A stretch of 11,946 nt of DNA, from positions 1 to 11,946 of the forward strand of contig CAZBUH010000057.1 in the NCBI GenBank assembly GCA_964495095.1, written 5' to 3'. This DNA comes from CAZBUH01 sp964495095 (GTDB lineage: Bacteria > Bacillota > Clostridia > Oscillospirales > Oscillospiraceae). The position numbers and the translations under genes are program-made. The notes beneath the pieces are model-generated. The model saw only the letters and a program-made list of their open reading frames with translations. It ran no database searches and was not told the origin of the DNA. Of this stretch, positions 1 through 7,008 are shown one piece after another; position 1 is the stretch's first letter; each line of letters begins with the position of its first letter.

Positions 1-1466
1 CCACAGGCGTCTCCGACGAGACGCTGATAATCGCAGGCGAGAACGAGTTCTCCGCGCTGCTTCCCCAGTATCAGGAGTCCAACCCCAACTCCCGCGGAAA
101 CAACCTTATCTGGGATACGCTGGTACATTATAATGCCGAGACTGGCGAGATCACCCCGGGCATCGCAACGGATTGGGAGTGGATCGACGATACGCACATC
201 AGATTCAACATCCGCGAGGGCATTACCTTCTCCGACGGAAGCCCCCTCACCGCAAATGACGTGCTCTACAGCTTCGAGCAGGGCAAGAACTACAATCTGA
301 GCGGCTACTACACCACTTTTGCCGATACCGACAACTTTGTGGTGGAGAACGACTACAGCATCGTATTCGCCCTGTACAATCCCTATCCCCAGCTTCTTGA
401 CATTTTGGGCTGCACACATTATGCTATTATATGCAAGTCCGCTATCGAGGCTGCCGGCGGCATAGAGAACGCCACCCGTACTCCTGTAAGCTCCGGCAAG
501 TACAAGATGATAGAGTGGAAGGAAGGCCAGTACTGCAAGTTCGAGCGCAACGATGATTACTGGGATAAAGAGGACCTGCCCTACTACAAGTACATCGTTT
601 ATAACTTCATGGACGATGCCGCTTCCAGGCTTATGTCCCTCCAGAGCGGAGAGGCCCAGTGCCTTGTCTCCAACACCGTCGCTCAGCTCGCCACTATGGA
701 CGCCGATGACAGCATTGAATATGTAATCGAGCAGCAGAACAACCTGCTTGCCGTGTGGTTTAACTGCTCCGAGAGCGAAGCGCTGAAGGACGCCAGAGTC
801 CGTCAGGCCATCTGCCTTGCTCTGGACGCCAACGGCTTCAACCAGGTCGCTTTCGGCGGCTACGCACAGGAGACCGACTCCGTATTCCCCCATTCCTCCG
901 CTCTGTACGCCTCCCCGGAGAACAACTACCGTGAGGTGAACATCGAGAAGGCCAAGGAGCTTCTCACCGAGGCCGGATATCCCGACGGCGCAGGACTGCA
1001 CATCAGCATCCTCAGCTCCGCCAGTTCCCCCGAGAACGCCGAGGTCTGCCAGTCGCAGCTTCAGGCTCTGGGTATCGACGCCACTGTTGACCAGTACGAG
1101 CAGGCCACCTATCTGACCATGCTACGCAACGGCGAGTATGACCTGAACGTCGGTATGGCTGACTCCTGGGATCCTTCCGCTATACTGAACAGGCTGGACG
1201 GCCGTGTTACCGCGGCTACCGCCCAGGGCGGCTCCCGCTATCAGGACGAGGCCCTGTACGAGCTTATCGACCAGGCCAAGACTGAGCTTGACGAGACAAA
1301 GCGCAAGGAAATCTATGCTGAAATCCAGCAGTTTGCCTGCGACAATTACGTCTGCTACCCCATCAGCAACTATGTGCGCATCGACTCCTACAGCTCCAGC
1401 GTGACAGGTCTTACCTATGACCTCCGCGGCTGGCCTGTATATTCCACAGTGCGCCCCGTAGCGTAA
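1..1466 (+). CDS. ABC transporter substrate-binding protein, family 5 (5'-truncated)
   Basis: This is the extracellular solute receptor of an ABC importer, of the SBP_bac_5 (peptide/nickel/opine) family. The reading frame is already open at base 3, so the start, signal peptide and any lipobox lie outside the window; 487 codons are present. Family hallmarks are visible: the early segment ending LIWDTLVHY, then a GITFSDGSPLTANDV block, which matches the family motif for the first lobe, then the SSGKYKMIEW segment. A late VRQAICLALD motif and an EKAKELLTEAGYPDG segment are also typical. The full protein would probably be about 520-550 residues. Ile codons are mostly ATC, unlike the ATA-rich genes downstream, which suggests high expression. 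Permease and ATPase genes are not in the window and may lie upstream. The ligand cannot be named; oligopeptides are the commonest for this family. A strong terminator follows the stop codon. Confidence 0.93.
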   Translation, partial: TGVSDETLIIAGENEFSALLPQYQESNPNSRGNNLIWDTLVHYNAETGEITPGIATDWEWIDDTHIRFNIREGITFSDGSPLTANDVLYSFEQGKNYNLSGYYTTFADTDNFVVENDYSIVFALYNPYPQLLDILGCTHYAIICKSAIEAAGGIENATRTPVSSGKYKMIEWKEGQYCKFERNDDYWDKEDLPYYKYIVYNFMDDAASRLMSLQSGEAQCLVSNTVAQLATMDADDSIEYVIEQQNNLLAVWFNCSESEALKDARVRQAICLALDANGFNQVAFGGYAQETDSVFPHSSALYASPENNYREVNIEKAKELLTEAGYPDGAGLHISILSSASSPENAEVCQSQLQALGIDATVDQYEQATYLTMLRNGEYDLNVGMADSWDPSAILNRLDGRVTAATAQGGSRYQDEALYELIDQAKTELDETKRKEIYAEIQQFACDNYVCYPISNYVRIDSYSSSVTGLTYDLRGWPVYSTVRPVA

Positions 1467-1490
1467 GCTGAGAAGAAGTTAAAAACAACA

Positions 1491-1533
1491 GTCCGGAGCC
1501 GCAGAAAAGCGGCTCCGGGCACAGCCATTTTTT
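1491..1533 (+). terminator. Rho-independent terminator after the solute-binding protein gene
   Basis: A perfect 10-bp GC-rich stem (CCGGAGCCGC at 1493-1502 with GCGGCTCCGG at 1509-1518) closes on the 6-nt loop AGAAAA. It can extend by a T-G and a G-C pair to 12 bp. A run of six T follows at 1528-1533, about seven bases after the stem, so the spacing is slightly loose. It lies 25 bases past the stop codon. Confidence 0.85.
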
Positions 1534-1538
1534 AATTT

Positions 1539-2108
1539 ATGAAAAAATCTGTAAATCGCTATTTCCAGGACTATGAAAAAGAGCAGGTGCCGAAGAAAAA
1601 CGGCAAGGGCACAAAGACTGTATTTAAATATGTAGGGGACTACTACAGGCTCAATATAAGCGATGGGCGCTGGAAAACCCGGAAGTGGGTTTTTCCCGTC
1701 CTGTTTCTGCTGTTTGCAGCCGTGTATATACCGCTGGCGCTGCGGGATGTGCCCAGCAACTATGTGTGGTATGTGGGCCTGCCCACGGTGGCCATGGTGT
1801 TCCCGGCGTATTTTATTATATACGGTATAGTGTCTTATATAGTGTATAAAAGGGATTTGACCCTGCGGGAGTACAGGGAGAGCGTGGAGCGTCTGCTTTA
1901 TGGCTCCGGGGCCGCCCTGGCCCTTAACCTGTGGATAGTCGTGGGGGAAATAATTTTCCTTATCACGTCAAAAAGCGGGGAATATGTCCAGCTTGCAGGA
2001 TTTGCCCTGTGCCTTGCCGTCATGGCCCTTATTTTCTGGCTGATTTACAGGAGCAGGAAGTATACGTTGATAGAAAACCCGAATGGAAAGAACAAAAAGG
2101 CTTCTTAA
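1539..2108 (+). CDS. Unrecognised four-helix membrane protein
   Basis: I do not recognise this 189-residue protein. It has a charged, Lys-rich N-terminal region (about residues 1-49) and then four hydrophobic stretches likely to span the membrane (about 50-68, 76-103, 120-143 and 150-171). It ends in a basic tail (RSRKYTLIENPNGKNKKAS). An even number of helices with basic ends suggests both termini face the cytoplasm. No catalytic motif is evident. ATG at 1539 is the first possible start because an in-frame TAA ends just upstream, yet no Shine-Dalgarno sequence precedes it. Only the T-tract of the preceding terminator lies there, so expression may depend on readthrough or on a nearly leaderless transcript. 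The sequence is coherent as a membrane protein across its full length and ends just before a terminator, which supports it being a real gene. Any link to the upstream transporter is unproven. Confidence 0.75.
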   Translation: MKKSVNRYFQDYEKEQVPKKNGKGTKTVFKYVGDYYRLNISDGRWKTRKWVFPVLFLLFAAVYIPLALRDVPSNYVWYVGLPTVAMVFPAYFIIYGIVSYIVYKRDLTLREYRESVERLLYGSGAALALNLWIVVGEIIFLITSKSGEYVQLAGFALCLAVMALIFWLIYRSRKYTLIENPNGKNKKAS

Positions 2109-2130
2109 GCCGAATAAAATATGTATTTAT

Positions 2131-2172
2131 CCCCGGCGTCCTTGTTAAGTGCGGATGCCGGGGCATTTTTTT
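2131..2172 (+). terminator. Rho-independent terminator between convergent genes
   Basis: An 11-bp stem (2131-2141 with 2153-2163, one G-U pair) is followed by CA and seven T at 2166-2172. The T-run touches the last base of the opposing spoVT gene. On the minus strand the hairpin is followed by an AT-rich but not T-pure stretch, so it may also weakly end spoVT transcripts. Confidence 0.85.
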
Positions 2173-2711
2173 CAGCTTTCCATCTGCTTTCCGAGAAAGC
2201 CGGAGATGGTCTGGGCAAGCTTGTACTCAACGTCGGAGAGGGTGTCGCCGTTGTCGGTGACAAAGACGACGCAGCCCATTACGTCGCCCTCGGAGAGGAT
2301 GGGGGCGGCGATGGCGATATCGTATTTTTCCCCGCTGTCGGTTACGGGCAGGCCCCGCTCATTCTGCTGGCGCTGGTAGATGCGGCGGCCCTCCATTATC
2401 TGCTCCAGCTCACTGCTGATGCGCTTTTCGCAGAGCTCGCGTCTGGGAAGCCCGCAGACGGAGATGATGGTGTCCCTGTCAGATATTGCCACCATTTTTC
2501 CGGTGGTTTTGCTGAGTATCTCGCATATCTGGCCGGCGAAATCGGCCAGCTCGCCAACGGGGGAGTATTTCTTGAAAATAACCTCCCCGTCCTTTTCGGT
2601 GTAGATTTCCAATGGATCTCCCTCACGGATGCGAAGCGTGCGGCGTATCTCTTTCGGGATGACCACGCGCCCAAGGTCATCTATGCGCCTTACTATGCCT
2701 GTTGCTTTCAT
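2172..2711 (-). CDS. spoVT: Stage V sporulation protein T (AbrB-family regulator)
   Basis: SpoVT is a DNA-binding regulator that modulates the sigma-G regulon inside the forespore. The 179-residue length matches the Bacillus subtilis protein (178). Residues 1-50 form the AbrB/SpoVT swapped-hairpin DNA-binding domain, with the diagnostic start MKATGIVRRIDDLGRVVIPK and the following EIRRTLRIREGDPLEIY. Residues from about 55 to 176 fit the GAF-like sensor domain (GKMVAISDRD, then DIAIAAPILSEGDVMGCVVF). The start has a strong AAGGAGG site about 10 bases upstream. The gene stands alone, convergent with the membrane-protein gene and divergent from the PBP gene. A sigma-G-like promoter lies about 60-90 bases upstream, which agrees with the known forespore expression of this family. 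Its presence is the best sign in the window that the organism forms endospores. Confidence 0.96.
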   Translation of the reverse strand: MKATGIVRRIDDLGRVVIPKEIRRTLRIREGDPLEIYTEKDGEVIFKKYSPVGELADFAGQICEILSKTTGKMVAISDRDTIISVCGLPRRELCEKRISSELEQIMEGRRIYQRQQNERGLPVTDSGEKYDIAIAAPILSEGDVMGCVVFVTDNGDTLSDVEYKLAQTISGFLGKQMES

Positions 2712-2772
2712 ATATATTTATCCTCCTTAGGAAACCGGTAAAATTTCGGCTCCTGAAACTGTTTTGCAACAA

Positions 2773-2802
2773 TATTATCCGCAGGATGAGTTTGGATATG
2801 CA
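2773..2802 (-). promoter_or_regulatory. Sigma-G-like forespore promoter for spoVT
   Basis: Read on the minus strand, TGCATA (plus positions 2797-2802) and GATAATA (2773-2779) are separated by 17 bases. Known sigma-G promoters resemble TGnATA, 17-18 bases, CATnnTA, so only the first base of the -10 element departs from consensus. Transcription would start near 2766, giving a leader of about 55 bases before the ATG. The assignment rests on motif match and on known spoVT biology. Confidence 0.55.
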
Positions 2803-3006
2803 AAAATTGATGGCTGCCTATTATTGTCAAAGTTCTGTAATTAAGTCCCAAAACGCTCCGTGCAGCCCTCCCGTGCTTGTGTTTTCGGCCGTTCAGGGGG
2901 CTGACGGGACATTAAAAATCAGCCGGTACGGCGCCGCTTTTGGAGGGGAGGATAGCCTAAAATTAAAAATTTGTTTTCAATTTCGCAATACATTTTCTTC
3001 CGCATG

Positions 3007-3015
3007 TGCTATAAT
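3007..3015 (+). promoter_or_regulatory. Extended -10 sigma-A promoter for the PBP gene
   Basis: TGC followed by TATAAT at 3010-3015 makes a perfect extended -10 element. The matching -35 position (AATACA, 2987-2992, 17 bases away) is weak, as is common for extended -10 promoters, and the DNA upstream is AT-rich. Transcription would start near 3022, leaving a leader of about 140 bases. Confidence 0.6.
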
Positions 3016-3164
3016 AACCGCAGCGCGATTATTATAACGCGCATACAGGCGCTTAAAATTTTCGCCGTGCGGCGCCCGGAGGCGTATATCCATATTCCGC
3101 CATAAACCGCCACGGCATCTGCGCTATTATTCAGTAAACTGCCTTATACCTGAAGGAGAAGGAA

Positions 3165-5384
3165 ATGAAAAAAACAAAAAAGGAGCTGGCCGATGATATC
3201 GCTGTCGCGGGCGCGCGTACTGTGGGCGGCGTGATAGGGCTGATATTCAAAATCATCGGAACCGTCATACTTATATTCCTGTGTACCGGGCTTATTTTCA
3301 CCTGTATTTTCGCGGTGTATGTAAAGACAAACCTTACCTCTCAGCTTGACCTCAGGCTGGAGGACTTTACAGTAAACCTAACAAGCCGGATAGTGTGCCA
3401 GGACCCGGACACCGGGGCCATTACGGAGCTTGCCACGCTGCATGGCTCCGAAAACAGGACGTGGGTGGAATACGAGGAGATACCGGAGTACCTGGAGAAA
3501 GCCGCGGTTGCCATAGAGGACAAGCGCTTTTACAAGCACCACGGTGTGGACTGGTACCGCACTGCCGGGGCATTCTATACGATGTTTTCCGGGGGGCGCA
3601 CCAGCTTTGGCGCGTCTACCATAACCCAGCAGCTTATTAAAAACCTGACAGAGAACAACGAGGTAACGGTGCAGCGAAAAATAACGGAGATTTTCCAGGC
3701 GCTGGAGCTGGAGAAAAACTACAGCAAATCTGAAATAATGCTCTGGTACTTAAACGAGATATATCTGGGCGAGGGCTGCAACGGAGTCGGCTCTGCCTCC
3801 CACGTATATTTCGGAAAGGATGTCTCGGAACTGAGCCTTGCCGAGTGCGCCTCGCTTATCGGGATTACCAACAACCCCTCCATGTACGACCCCTATATTA
3901 ACAGGACGGCCAACAAGGAGCGGCAGGAGCTTATTCTCTCCCAGATGTATGAGGAGGGCTACATTTCCTACGAGGAGTACACCGGGGCTGTGGCCCAGGA
4001 ACTTGTGTTCCGGAACGACACGAGAAACGAGGAAGAACAGTCTTCCCAGATATACAGCTATTTTGTAGAGGCTGTAATCCGGGACGCCAAAAACGATCTT
4101 ATAAGCGAAAAGGGCTATTCCTCCAAGGTGGCCTCACAGCTTTTATATAACGGCGGATACACGATATACGCCACCATTGACCAGGATATCCAGGCGATAG
4201 TGGACGAAATATACACAAATCCGGAAAATATCCCAGTGGGGAACAGCAGCGTGTCGGCCCAGATGCAGTCCGCGATGGTTATAATGGATCCGTACACCGG
4301 GGATATAGTCGCAATGGCCGGCGGCGTGGGCGAAAAAACCGGCAATTTGTGGAGCAACAGGGCTACCGACGCAAAGCGGCCCGCCGGCTCATCATTTAAG
4401 CCTATCTCCACCTATGCGCCGGCCATGAATCTGGGGCTTATCTCTCCGGAGACGTATTTTGAGGACAGCCCCGATGTTTCGCTGAAGGGAACAAGCTGGA
4501 TGCCCAAAAACTACGGCGGCGGATATTCCGGTTACGTCACGCTGCGGCGGGGCATAACCTCGTCCCTGAATACGGTGGCGGCCCAGGTGATGGATCAGCT
4601 CACGCCGCAGGTGTCGTATAATTTCCTCACCCAGAAGCTGGGCTTTACGAGCCTTGTGGACGCCGACTGCGACTACGCGCCACTGGCCCTTGGACAGCTC
4701 ACCTACGGCGTTACCGTAAGGGAGATGGCCCAGGCCTATACGATATTCCCCAATAAGGGCATATTTACCGAGGGCAGGACCTATTCCCTTATAGAGGACG
4801 CCGAGGGCAACGTGGTGTTTGAAAACATCCCTGATTCAAATATTGCCATAAGCGAGACTACCGCCTACTGGATGACAGATATTTTGAAGGGCGTAGTGGC
4901 CTACGGCACCGGCACCGAGGCGAGGTTTTCCGGCATGTCCATGGCGGGCAAGACGGGCACCACCAGCGATAAGAAGGACCGGTGGTTTGCGGGCTTTACT
5001 CCCTACTATGTGGGCGTAGTATGGTGCGGCTACGATATACCTACCCCGCTGACCACAAGCTCAAACCCGGCCGCGGTAATATGGCGGGAGATAATGAGCC
5101 GTGTGCATGAGGGATTGGAGGACCCGGGCTTCTTTGTGCCGGAGAACACCTATATACCAAGCGTGGCAGGCGTGGAGGTGCCGGAGGAGACTGCGGAGCC
5201 AACGGAGACCCCTGAGCCTACACAGGAGCCGGATGTGACCCAGGAACCGGAGCCAACGGAGACCCCGCCCGAACCCACTGATACGCCCACAGACCCGCCG
5301 GTTGAGCCTACCCAGACGCCTACAGACCCGCCGGTTGAGCCGGCGACGCCTCCAGTTACGGAGCCGCCGGAGGTAAATGAATAA
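3165..5384 (+). CDS. Class A penicillin-binding protein (PBP1A/PonA-like)
   Basis: This bifunctional enzyme polymerises lipid II into glycan strands and cross-links the stem peptides outside the membrane. The 739 residues show a short basic cytoplasmic N-terminus, one membrane anchor (about 28-52), a GT51 transglycosylase domain (about 95-280) and a transpeptidase domain (about 365-650). GT51 motifs are EDKRFYKHHG (catalytic Glu118), GASTITQQLIKN (149-160), RKITE (Glu175) and LNEIYLGEGCNGVG (196-209). The transpeptidase triad is complete: SSFK (nucleophile Ser409, Lys412), SLN (467-469) and KTG (596-598). From about 670 to the end runs a Pro/Glu/Thr-rich tail partly built from tandem DNA repeats. 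AAGGAG sits 6 bases before the ATG. The gene has its own promoter and terminator, next to a wall-cutting lysozyme gene. It is PonA-like, but several class A paralogues share this layout, so no symbol is given. Confidence 0.97.
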   Translation: MKKTKKELADDIAVAGARTVGGVIGLIFKIIGTVILIFLCTGLIFTCIFAVYVKTNLTSQLDLRLEDFTVNLTSRIVCQDPDTGAITELATLHGSENRTWVEYEEIPEYLEKAAVAIEDKRFYKHHGVDWYRTAGAFYTMFSGGRTSFGASTITQQLIKNLTENNEVTVQRKITEIFQALELEKNYSKSEIMLWYLNEIYLGEGCNGVGSASHVYFGKDVSELSLAECASLIGITNNPSMYDPYINRTANKERQELILSQMYEEGYISYEEYTGAVAQELVFRNDTRNEEEQSSQIYSYFVEAVIRDAKNDLISEKGYSSKVASQLLYNGGYTIYATIDQDIQAIVDEIYTNPENIPVGNSSVSAQMQSAMVIMDPYTGDIVAMAGGVGEKTGNLWSNRATDAKRPAGSSFKPISTYAPAMNLGLISPETYFEDSPDVSLKGTSWMPKNYGGGYSGYVTLRRGITSSLNTVAAQVMDQLTPQVSYNFLTQKLGFTSLVDADCDYAPLALGQLTYGVTVREMAQAYTIFPNKGIFTEGRTYSLIEDAEGNVVFENIPDSNIAISETTAYWMTDILKGVVAYGTGTEARFSGMSMAGKTGTTSDKKDRWFAGFTPYYVGVVWCGYDIPTPLTTSSNPAAVIWREIMSRVHEGLEDPGFFVPENTYIPSVAGVEVPEETAEPTETPEPTQEPDVTQEPEPTETPPEPTDTPTDPPVEPTQTPTDPPVEPATPPVTEPPEVNE
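5195..5341 (+). repeat. Direct repeats coding the PBP Pro/Thr-rich tail
   Basis: Two exact DNA repeat pairs occur. An 18-base unit (GGAGCCAACGGAGACCCC) is found at 5195-5212 and again at 5249-5266, 54 bases apart. A 20-base unit at 5289-5308 recurs at 5322-5341, 33 bases apart, and codes the repeated TDPPVEP. Both spacings are multiples of three, so gain or loss of units keeps the frame. The region codes a probably unstructured wall-spanning tail. Confidence 0.8.
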
Positions 5385-5393
5385 AAAATATTG

Positions 5394-5428
5394 CCGCCTT
5401 CCCCATTTTCAGTGGGGAGGGCGGTTTT
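5394..5428 (+). terminator. Rho-independent terminator after the PBP gene
   Basis: A 12-bp stem (5394-5405 with 5413-5424, one G-U pair) with a 7-base loop is followed directly by TTTT and a T-rich tail. It begins 10 bases past the stop codon. An A-rich stretch on its left side could give weak termination on the other strand. Confidence 0.85.
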
Positions 5429-5462
5429 GCGTTTATGGTGGAATTTACCGGCGGTGAAAAGG

Positions 5463-5491
5463 TTGACATATGGAGCGGAATGCTGTAATAT
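5463..5491 (+). promoter_or_regulatory. Sigma-A promoter for the SLH-GH25 gene
   Basis: A consensus TTGACA (5463-5468) and TAATAT (5486-5491) are 17 bases apart, with transcription starting near 5498. AAGGAG at 5519-5524 provides the ribosome binding site before the ATG at 5531. A strong independent promoter here fits the terminator that closes the PBP gene just upstream. Confidence 0.8.
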
Positions 5492-5530
5492 ATTGCAACA
5501 AATTGTAACCGTACTGACAAAGGAGACGAC

Positions 5531-6847
5531 ATGAAAAGGATAATACCGCTCATTCTCATCATAGCCCTGTTTTTCACCCTGGCCCCCGGGGCATCCGCTG
5601 CGTCATACTACAGCGACACCGCTGGACACTGGGCGGAGAGCGCTATATGGAAATGGAGCCGGTTAAAGGTGCTGGAAGGGGACGGGGACGGCAAATTCCG
5701 CCCGGACGACACAGTAAATCAGTCGGAGATGGCCGCCATAATGTGTCGGCTCATGGGCTACACCGAGGAGGAGCCCACCGTCTATGACGGGCTGCCCGAT
5801 AATAAATGGTATACAACCTATCTCCGCCGGGCGGCGTCCGCAGGCGTTATGCCGGATCTCTGGAGCTGCGGCACGGTATCGGAGGGTGTGCAGCGGCAGG
5901 AAGCGGTTTACATAATTGCAACAGCATTGGATGTGGCCGGCAGCGGCACCGTGGAGTTTACCGACAGCAGCGACATAGCGCCCTGGGCGCTGGAGAGCGT
6001 CAAGGCCATGGTGGAGAAAGGGTACATAGACGGATATCCAGATGGGAGCTTCCGGCCCAACGGCACCCTGACCAGGGCCGAGGCCGTCACGATAATTGAC
6101 AATATTCTCGGCGGAAACTACATAACTTACGGCTCTTTTGTGCTGGAAAAACTGGACATACCCGCTTACAGCTATGATAATTCCCTTTTTACATATGATG
6201 AGATGAGCTGGAAAAGCTACTCCGGAACCGAGGACGCGGCAGTGGGCATAGATGTGTCCGCATACCAGTACGATATAGACTGGCAGGCCGTGGCGGAAAG
6301 CGGGATAGATTTTGCTATGATACGTGTGGGATTTCGGGGATGGGGAAGCTCCGGCAGCCTCAATGTGGATAAATACGCCATGCAGAACCTCCGGGGCGCT
6401 GCGGATGCGGGGCTGGACGTGGGAGTGTACTTTTTTTCCCAGGCCATAAGCACAGAGGAGGCCCTTGAGGAAGCGGAGCTTGTGCTCTCCATAATAAAGG
6501 ACTATGACATTACATATCCGGTGGTTTTCGACTGGGAGGAGATAGGGAATTCCTACGCCAGAACAAACGGCATGAAAACTGACCTGCTGACGGACTGCGC
6601 GATAACCTTCTGCGACAGGATAGCCGAGGCAGGCTATACGCCCATGGTCTATTACTACAAATATCTGGGCCTTGTAAAATACGACCTCACCAGGCTGCAG
6701 GACTACGACATATGGTTTGCCCAGTATGCCGACGTGCCGAATTATCCCTACGATTTCCAGATGTGGCAGTATACATCGGAGGGTACCGTGCCGGGGATAG
6801 TAAATGACACGGATATGAACATCTGCTTTAAAAAATACGCGGATTGA
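5531..6847 (+). CDS. Secreted SLH-domain GH25 muramidase
   Basis: This predicted exported lysozyme would cut the N-acetylmuramic acid beta-1,4 N-acetylglucosamine bond of peptidoglycan while held at the cell surface. A signal peptide covers residues 1-23 (basic MKR, hydrophobic core, ASA before the likely cut). Three SLH repeats follow: about 26-77 (SDTAGHWAESAIW ... GKFRPDDTVNQSEMAAIM), 84-135 (more divergent), and 142-195 (GYIDGYPDGSFRPNGTLTRAEA, close to consensus). The GH25 domain spans about 237-437, with GIDVSAYQ (Asp241) at its start and the catalytic DWE (Asp334, Glu336). It ends FQMWQYTSEGTVPGI and a final DTDMN, both typical of the family. SLH repeats usually bind pyruvylated secondary wall polymers. 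The gene is a single transcription unit beside a class A PBP, which suggests a role in wall turnover. An exported toxin against competitors is possible but less likely given the SLH anchor. Confidence 0.95.
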   Translation: MKRIIPLILIIALFFTLAPGASAASYYSDTAGHWAESAIWKWSRLKVLEGDGDGKFRPDDTVNQSEMAAIMCRLMGYTEEEPTVYDGLPDNKWYTTYLRRAASAGVMPDLWSCGTVSEGVQRQEAVYIIATALDVAGSGTVEFTDSSDIAPWALESVKAMVEKGYIDGYPDGSFRPNGTLTRAEAVTIIDNILGGNYITYGSFVLEKLDIPAYSYDNSLFTYDEMSWKSYSGTEDAAVGIDVSAYQYDIDWQAVAESGIDFAMIRVGFRGWGSSGSLNVDKYAMQNLRGAADAGLDVGVYFFSQAISTEEALEEAELVLSIIKDYDITYPVVFDWEEIGNSYARTNGMKTDLLTDCAITFCDRIAEAGYTPMVYYYKYLGLVKYDLTRLQDYDIWFAQYADVPNYPYDFQMWQYTSEGTVPGIVNDTDMNICFKKYAD

Positions 6848-6880
6848 GGGCAGAAGCTCCGGCAAGTCAAAATGCTTAAC

Positions 6881-6921
6881 AAAACCGGTTTCATTCAGAA
6901 AATTGATGAAGCCGGTTTTTT
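6881..6921 (+). terminator. Bidirectional-type Rho-independent terminator after SLH-GH25
   Basis: A 14-bp stem (6881-6894 with 6906-6919, one G-U pair) begins with AAAA and ends in six T (6916-6921). Its A/T ends would allow it to work in both directions. It separates the lysozyme gene from the next promoter. Confidence 0.85.
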
Positions 6922-6947
6922 CAGGCTGCGGTAATTTTCTCTTGCAC

Positions 6948-6976
6948 TTTACGGTTATGTGATGTAAACTTATATT
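6948..6976 (+). promoter_or_regulatory. Probable sigma-A promoter of the FMN-protein/MATE operon
   Basis: TTTACG (6948-6953) and TATATT (6971-6976) lie 17 bases apart, matching consensus at 4 and 5 of 6 positions. A competing reading, TTGCAC (6942-6947) with TAAACT (6965-6970), is weaker. The start would be near 6983, about 25 bases before the ATG, and AAAAGGAG at 6993-7000 serves as ribosome binding site. Confidence 0.5.
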
Positions 6977-6980
6977 TACA
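6963..6980. promoter_or_regulatory. Inverted repeat over the -10 element, candidate operator
   Basis: TGTAAA (6963-6968) and TTTACA (6975-6980) are perfect inverted halves around a 6-base centre and enclose the likely -10. A further TTTAC at 6948-6952 falls in the -35. A repressor binding here would block the promoter. No regulator gene lies nearby and I cannot name the family. Confidence 0.4.
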
Positions 6981-7008
6981 AAGCAAAAATGGAAAAGGAG
7001 AATGTGCA

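Larger units (their letters stand above)
2712..3164. other. 453-base divergent regulatory region
   Basis: No convincing gene lies here. From left to right it holds the spoVT ribosome binding site and sigma-G-like promoter, then a GC-richer segment with a nested inverted repeat. In that repeat, GTCCC at 2845-2849 can pair with GGGAC at 2906-2910, and an inner 8-bp stem with one G-U pair joins 2863-2870 to 2896-2903. An AT-rich stretch (about 2955-3000) leads to the PBP promoter, followed by a leader of roughly 140 bases. The open frame at 2702-3037 has no ribosome binding site and no protein-like composition. Confidence 0.6.

Noticed and set aside
2121..2741. A 206-codon plus-strand open frame across spoVT
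   Set aside because: It is antisense to a clear spoVT gene, starts inside a terminator region and shows no protein family signature.
2825..2830. A minus-strand TTGACA as a sigma-A promoter for spoVT
   Set aside because: At 17-18 bases downstream there is only ATTTTT or TTTTTG, which is not a usable -10 element.
2702..3037. A 111-codon open frame in the divergent regulatory region
   Set aside because: It lacks a ribosome binding site, overlaps both the spoVT start region and the PBP promoter, and its sequence does not resemble a folded protein.
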